Below, piece by piece: positions 53,401 to 61,166 of a stretch of 64,000 nt of DNA. Below the pieces are notes generated by a model. It was not told where the DNA came from, searched no databases, and worked only from the letters and a program-made list of their open reading frames with translations. How positions within the stretch are numbered: the first letter of the stretch is position 1; each line of letters begins with the position of its first letter. The translations under genes were made by a program, and so were the position numbers. The DNA is from Eutrigla gurnardus (taxonomy: Eukaryota > Chordata > Actinopteri > Perciformes > Triglidae), in assembly GCA_963514095.1 (NCBI GenBank), contig CAUPSS010000009.1:1054001-1118000 (forward strand), in the 5' to 3' direction.

Positions 53401-54285
53401 TCCCTGTGATAGACTGGTTACCTGTCGGTCTCTACATGTCTCCCTGTGATAGACTGGTTACCTGTCTGTCTCCACATGTCTCCATGTGATAGACTGGTTA
53501 CCTGTCTGTCTCTACATGTCCCCCTGTGATAGACTGGTTACCTGTCGGTCTCTACATGTCTCCCTGTGATAGACTGGTTACCTGTCTGTCTCTACATGTC
53601 TCCATGTGATAGACTGGTTACGTGTCTGTCTCCACATGTCTCCATGTGATAGACTGGTTACCTGTCTGTCTCTACATGTCAGCCCTATGATAGACTGGTT
53701 ACCTGTCTGTCTCTACATGTCAGCCCTGTGATAGACTGGTTACCTGTCTGTCTCTACATGTCAGCCCTGTGATAGACTGGTTACCTGTCTGTCTGTACAT
53801 GTCTCCCTGTGATAGACTGGTTACCTGTCTGTCTCTACATGTCTCCCTGTGATAGACTGGTTACCTGTCTGTCTCTACATGTCAGCCCTGTGATAGACTG
53901 GTTACCTGTCTGTCTCTACATGTCTCCCTGTGATAGACTGGTTACCTGTCTGTCTCTACATGTCTCCCTGTGATAGACTGGTCACCTGTCTGTCTCTACA
54001 TGTCTCCCTGTGATAGACTGGTTACCTGTCTGTCTTTACATGTCTCCCTGTGATAGACTGGTTACCTGTCTGTCTCTACATGTCTCCCTGTGATAGACTG
54101 GTTACCTGTCTGTCTCTACATGTCTCCCTGTGATAGACTGGTTACCTGTCTGTCTCTACATGTCCCCCTGTGATAGACTGGTTACCTGTCTGTCTCTACA
54201 TGTCTCCCTGTGATAGACTGGTTACCTGTCTGTCTCTACATGTCTCCCTGTGATAGACTGGTTACCTGTCTGTCTCTACATGTCC
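47405..54285. repeat. 6,881-bp block, copy 1
   Basis: It is followed immediately by a second copy at 54,286-61,166. Every private change I compared is present in both: the 2-bp deletion at about 47,712, CTATCTGTAC near 48,350, GATAGTCTGG near 49,543, CTCGACATG near 50,331, GTGAAAG at 50,348, GATTTACTGG near 51,878, GATAGACCGG near 52,726 and TGTTGGCCCC near 53,318. I noticed no difference inside the block. The left edge is where CTCCC faces CCCCC at about 47,404/54,285. Confidence 0.88.
47695..47735. repeat. Shortened unit with CTGTCTACATG (2-bp deletion)
   Basis: One CT is missing from the CTGTCTCTACATG stretch at about 47,707-47,716. The same unit is found 6,881 bp to the right (about 54,588-54,597) and nowhere else that I saw. 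It is one of very few units that are neither 40 nor 41 bp. Confidence 0.85.
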
Positions 54286-57200
54286 CCCTGTGATAGACTG
54301 GTTACCTATCTGTCTCTACATGTCTCCCTGTGATAGACTGGTTACCTGTCTGTCTCTACATGTCCCCCTGTGATAGACTGGTCACCTGTCTGTCTCTACA
54401 TGTCTCCCTGTGATAGACTGGTTACCTGTCTGTCTTTACATGTCTCCCTGTGATAGACTGGTTACCTGTCTGTCTCTCCATGTCTCCCTGTGATAGACTG
54501 GTTACCTGTCTGTCTCTACATGTCTCCCTGTGATAGACTGGTTACCTGTCTGTCTCTACATGTCCCCCTGTGATAGACTGGTTACCTGTCTGTCTACATG
54601 TCTCCATGTGATAGACTGGTTACCTGTCTGTCTCTACATGTCTCCCTGTGATAGACTGGTTACCTGTCTGTCTCTACATGTCCCCCTGTGATAGACTGGT
54701 TACCTGTCTGTCTCTACATGTCTCCCTGTGATAGACTGGTTACCTGTCTGTCTCTCCATGTCGGCCCCGTGATAGACTGGTTACCTGTCTGTCTCTACAT
54801 GTCTCCCTGTGATAGACTGGTTACCTGTCTGTCTCTACATGTCTCCCTGTGATAGACTGGTTACCTGTCGGTCTCTACATGTCTCCCTGTGATAGACTGG
54901 TTACCTGTCTGTCTCCACATGTCTCCATGTGATAGACTGGTTACCTGTCTGTCTCTACATGTCCCCCTGTGATAGACTGGTTACCTGTCGGTCTCTACAT
55001 GTCTCCCTGTGATAGACTGGTTACCTGTCTGTCTCTACATGTCTCCATGTGATAGACTGGTTACGTGTCTGTCTCCACATGTCTCCATGTGATAGACTGG
55101 TTACCTGTCTGTCTCTACATGTCAGCCCTATGATAGACTGGTTACCTGTCTGTCTCTACATGTCAGCCCTGTGATAGACTGGTTACCTGTCTGTCTCTAC
55201 ATGTCAGCCCTGTGATAGACTGGTTACCTGTCTATCTGTACATGTCTCCCTGTGATAGACTGGTTACCTGTCTGTCTCTACATGTCTCCCTGTGATAGAC
55301 TGGTTACCTGTCTGTCTCTACATGTCAGCCCTGTGATAGACTGGTTACCTGTCTGTCTCTACATGTCTCCCTGTGATAGACTGGTTACCTGTCTGTCTCT
55401 ACATGTCTCCCTGTGATAGACTGGTCACCTGTCTGTCTCTACATGTCTCCCTGTGATAGACTGGTTACCTGTCTGTCTTTACATGTCTCCCTGTGATAGA
55501 CTGGTTACCTGTCTGTCTCTACATGTCTCCCTGTGATAGACTGGTTACCTGTCTGTCTCTACATGTCTCCCTGTGATAGACTGGTTACCTGTCTGTCTCT
55601 ACATGTCCCCCTGTGATAGACTGGTTACCTGTCTGTCTCTACATGTCTCCCTGTGATAGACTGGTTACCTGTCTGTCTCTACATGTCTCCCTGTGATAGA
55701 CTGGTTACCTGTCTGTCTCTACATGTCCCCCTGTGATAGACTGGTTACCTGTCTGTCTCTACATGTCTCCCTGTGATAGACTGGTTACCTGTCTGTCTCT
55801 ACATGTCGGCCCCATGATAGACTGGTTACCTGTCTGTCTCTACATGTCTCCCTGTGATAGACTGGTTACCTGTCTGTCTCTACATGTCAGCCCTGTGATA
55901 GACTGGTTACCTGTCTGTCTCTACATGTCTCCCTGTGATAGACTGGTTACCTGTCTGTCTCTACATGTCTCCCTGTGATAGACTGGTTACCTGTCTGTCT
56001 CTACATGTCAGCCCTGTGATAGACTGGTTACCTGTCTGTCTCTACATGTCGGCCCCATGATAGACTGGTTACCTGTCTGTCTCTACATGTCTCCCTGTGA
56101 TAGACTGGTTACCTGTCTGTCTCTACATGTCTCCCTGTGATAGACTGGTTACCTGTCTGTCTCTACATGTCTCCCTGTGATAGACTGGTTACCTGTCTGT
56201 CTCTACATGTCTCCCTGTGATAGACTGGTTACCTGTCTGTCTCTACATGTCGGCCCTGTGATAGACTGGTTACCTGTCTGTCTCCACATGTCTCCATGTG
56301 ATAGACTGGTTACCTGTCTGTCTCTACATGTCAGCCCTATGATAGACTGGTTACCTGTCTGTCTCTACATGTCAGCCCTGTGATAGACTGGTTACCTGTC
56401 TGTCTCTACATGTCAGCCCTGTGATAGTCTGGTTACCTGTCTGTCTGTACATGTCTCCCTGTGATAGACTGGTTACCTGTCTGTCTCTACATGTCAGCCC
56501 TGTGATAGACTGGTTACCTGTCTGTCTGTACATGTCTCCCTGTGATAGACTGGTTACCTGTCTGTCTCTACATGTCTCCCTGTGATAGACTGGTTACCTG
56601 TCTGTCTCTACATGTCAGCCCTATGATAGACTGGTTACCTGTCTGTCTCTACATGTCAGCCCTGTGATAGACTGGTTACCTGTCTGTCTCTACATGTCAG
56701 CCCTGTGATAGACTGGTTACCTGTCTGTCTGTACATGTCTCCCTGTGATAGACTGGTTACCTGTCTGTCTCTACATGTCTCCCTGTGATAGACTGGTTAC
56801 CTGTCTGTCTCTAAATGTCGGCCCCGTGATAGACTGGTTACCTGTCTGTCTCTACATGTCTCCCTGTGATAGACTGGTTACCTGTCTGTCTCTACATGTC
56901 TCCCTGTGATAGACTGGTTACCTGTCTGTCTCTACATGTCTCCCTGTGATAGACTGGTTACCTGTCTGTCTCCACATGTCTCCATGTGATAGATTGGTTA
57001 CCTGTCTGTCTCTACATGTCCCCCTGTGATAGACTGGTTACCTGTCTGTCTCTACATGTCTCCCTGTGATAGACTGGTTACCTGTCTGTCTCTACATGTC
57101 GGCCCCGTGATAGACTGGTTACCTGTCTGTCTCTACATGTCTCCCTGTGATAGACTGGTTACCTATCTGTCTCTACATGTCTCCCTGTGATAGACTGGTT

Positions 57201-60200
57201 ACCTGTCTGTCTCGACATGTCCCCCTGTGAAAGACTGGTTACCTGTCTGTCTCTACATGTCTCCCTGTGATAGACTGGTCACCTGTCTGTCTCTACATGT
57301 CTCCCTGTGATAGACTGGTTACCTGTCTGTCTTTACATGTCTCCCTGTGATAGACTGGTTACCTGTCTGTCTCTCCATGTCTCCCTGTGATAGACTGGTT
57401 ACCTGTCTGTCTCTACATGTCTCCCTGTGATAGACTGGTTACCTGTCTGTCTCTACATGTCCCCCTGTGATAGACTGGTTACCTGTCTGTCTCTACATGT
57501 CTCCATGTGATAGACTGGTTACCTGTCTGTCTCTACATGTCTCCCTGTGATAGACTGGTTACCTGTCTGTCTCTACATGTCTCCCTGTGATAGACTGGTT
57601 ACCTGTCGGTCTCTACATGTCTCCCTGTGATAGACTGGTTACCTGTCTGTCTCCACATGTCTCCATGTGATAGACTGGTTACCTGTCTGTCTCTACATGT
57701 CCCCCTGTGATAGACTGGTTACCTGTCGGTCTCTACATGTCTCCCTGTGATAGACTGGTTACCTGTCTGTCTCTACATGTCTCCCTGTGATAGACTGGTT
57801 ACGTGTCTGTCTCCACATGTCTCCATGTGATAGACTGGTTACCTGTCTGTCTCTACATGTCAGCCCTATGATAGACTGGTTACCTGTCTGTCTCTACATG
57901 TCAGCCCTGTGATAGACTGGTTACCTGTCTGTTTCTACATGTCAGCCCTGTGATAGACTGGTTACCTGTCTGTCTGTACATGTCTCCCTGTGATAGACTG
58001 GTTACCTGTCTGTCTCTACATGTCTCCCTGTGATAGACTGGTTACCTGTCTGTCTCTACATGTCAGCCCTGTGATAGACTGGTTACCTGTCTGTCTCTAC
58101 ATGTCTCCCTGTGATAGACTGGTTACCTGTCTGTCTCTACATGTCTCCCTGTGATAGACTGGTCACCTGTCTGTCTCTACATGTCTCCCTGTGATAGACT
58201 GGTTACCTGTCTGTCTTTACATGTCTCCCTGTGATAGACTGGTTACCTGTCTGTCTCTACATGTCTCCCTGTGATAGACTGGTTACCTGTCTGTCTCTAC
58301 ATGTCTCCCTGTGATAGACTGGTTACCTGTCTGTCTCTACATGTCCCCCTGTGATAGACTGGTTACCTGTCTGTCTCTACATGTCTCCCTGTGATAGACT
58401 GGTTACCTGTCTGTCTCTACATGTCTCCCTGTGATAGACTGGTTACCTGTCTGTCTCTACATGTCGGCCCCATGATAGACTGGTTACCTGTCTGTCTCTA
58501 CATGTCTCCCTGTGATAGACTGGTTACCTGTCTGTCTCTACATGTCGGCCCCATGATAGACTGGTTACCTGTCTGTCTCTACATGTCTCCCTGTGATAGA
58601 CTGGTTACCTGTCTGTCTCTACATGTCTCCCTGTGATAGACTGGTTACCTGTCTGTCTCTACATGTCGGCCCTGTGATAGACTGGTTACCTGTCTGTCTC
58701 TACATGTCAGCCCTGTGATAGACTGGTTGCCTGTCTGTCTCTACATGTCAGCCCTGTGATTTACTGGTTACCTGTCTGTCTCTACATGTCTCCCTGTGAT
58801 AGACTGGTTACCTGTCTGTCTCTACATGTCTCCCTGTGATAGACTGGTTACCTGTCTGTCTCTACATGTCAGCCCTGTGATAGACTGGTTACCTGTCTGT
58901 CTCTACATGTCCCCCTGTGATAGACTGGTTACCTGTCGGTCTCTACATGTCTCCCTGTGATAGACTGGTTACCTGTCTGTCTCTACATGTCTCCCTGTGA
59001 TAGACTGGTTACCTGTCTGTCTCCACATGTCTCCATGTGATAGACTGGTTACCTGTCTGTCTCTACATGTCAGCCCTATGATAGACTGGTTACCTGTCTG
59101 TCTCTACATGTCAGCCCTGTGATAGACTGGTTACCTGTCTGTCTCTACATGTCAGCCCTGTGATAGACTGGTTACCTGTCTGTCTGTACATGTCTCCCTG
59201 TGATAGACTGGTTACCTGTCTGTCTCTACATGTCTCCCTGTGATAGACTGGTTACCTGTCTGTCTCTACATGTCAGCCCTGTGATAGACTGGTTACCTGT
59301 CTGTCTCTACATGTCTCCCTGTGATAGACTGGTTACCTGTCTGTCTCTACATGTCTCCCTGTGATAGACTGGTCACCTGTCTGTCTCTACATGTCTCCCT
59401 GTGATAGACTGGTTACCTGTCTGTCTTTACATGTCTCCCTGTGATAGACTGGTTACCTGTCTGTCTCTACATGTCTCCCTGTGATAGACTGGTTACCTGT
59501 CTGTCTCTACATGTCTCCCTGTGATAGACTGGTTACCTGTCTGTCTCTACATGTCCCCCTGTGATAGACTGGTTACCTGTCTGTCTCTACATGTCTCCCT
59601 GTGATAGACCGGTTACCTGTCTGTCTCTACATGTCTCCCTGTGATAGACTGGTTACCTGTCTGTCTCTACATGTCTCCCTGTGATAGACTGGTTACCTGT
59701 CTGTCTCTACATGTCGGCCCCATGATAGACTGGTTACCTGTCTGTCTCTACATGTCTCCCTGTGATAGACTGGTTACCTGTCTGTCTCTACATGTCTCCC
59801 TGTGATAGACTGGTTACCTGTCTGTCTCTACATGTCGGCCCTGTGATAGACTGGTTACCTGTCTGTCTCTACATGTCAGCCCTGTGATAGACTGGTTGCC
59901 TGTCTGTCTCTACATGTCAGCCCTGTGATAGACTGGTTACCTGTCTGTCTCTACATGTCTCCCTGTGATAGACTGGTTACCTGTCTGTCTCTACATGTCC
60001 CCCTGTGATAGACTGGTCACCTGTCTGTCTCTACATGTCTCCCTGTGATAGACTGGTTACCTGTCTGTCTTTACATGTCTCCCTGTGATAGACTGGTTAC
60101 CTGTCTGTCTCTCCATGTCGGCCCCGTGATAGACTGGTTACCTGTCTGTCTCTACATGTCTCCCTGTGATAGACTGGTTACCTGTCTGTCTCTCCATGTT

Positions 60201-61166
60201 GGCCCCGTGATAGACTGGTTACCTGTCTGTCTCTACATGTCTCCCTGTGATAGACTGGTTACCTGTCTGTCTCTACATGTCTCCCTGTGATAGACTGGTT
60301 ACCTGTCGGTCTCTACATGTCTCCCTGTGATAGACTGGTTACCTGTCTGTCTCCACATGTCTCCATGTGATAGACTGGTTACCTGTCTGTCTCTACATGT
60401 CCCCCTGTGATAGACTGGTTACCTGTCGGTCTCTACATGTCTCCCTGTGATAGACTGGTTACCTGTCTGTCTCTACATGTCTCCATGTGATAGACTGGTT
60501 ACGTGTCTGTCTCCACATGTCTCCATGTGATAGACTGGTTACCTGTCTGTCTCTACATGTCAGCCCTATGATAGACTGGTTACCTGTCTGTCTCTACATG
60601 TCAGCCCTGTGATAGACTGGTTACCTGTCTGTCTCTACATGTCAGCCCTGTGATAGACTGGTTACCTGTCTGTCTGTACATGTCTCCCTGTGATAGACTG
60701 GTTACCTGTCTGTCTCTACATGTCTCCCTGTGATAGACTGGTTACCTGTCTGTCTCTACATGTCAGCCCTGTGATAGACTGGTTACCTGTCTGTCTCTAC
60801 ATGTCTCCCTGTGATAGACTGGTTACCTGTCTGTCTCTACATGTCTCCCTGTGATAGACTGGTCACCTGTCTGTCTCTACATGTCTCCCTGTGATAGACT
60901 GGTTACCTGTCTGTCTTTACATGTCTCCCTGTGATAGACTGGTTACCTGTCTGTCTCTACATGTCTCCCTGTGATAGACTGGTTACCTGTCTGTCTCTAC
61001 ATGTCTCCCTGTGATAGACTGGTTACCTGTCTGTCTCTACATGTCCCCCTGTGATAGACTGGTTACCTGTCTGTCTCTACATGTCTCCCTGTGATAGACT
61101 GGTTACCTGTCTGTCTCTACATGTCTCCCTGTGATAGACTGGTTACCTGTCTGTCTCTACATGTCC
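54286..61166. repeat. 6,881-bp block, copy 2
   Basis: This is the head-to-tail second copy, with the same markers at +6,881 (for example ACGTG at 55,062, 57,800 and 60,500, and GTGAAAG at 57,229). It appears indistinguishable from copy 1 by eye. That indicates very recent duplication, gene conversion, or duplication during assembly. Confidence 0.88.
54576..54616. repeat. Shortened unit, second copy
   Basis: This is the same 2-bp CT loss as at 47,707, carried by the 6,881-bp duplication. The third partial copy does not reach the equivalent position, so it cannot date the deletion. Confidence 0.85.
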
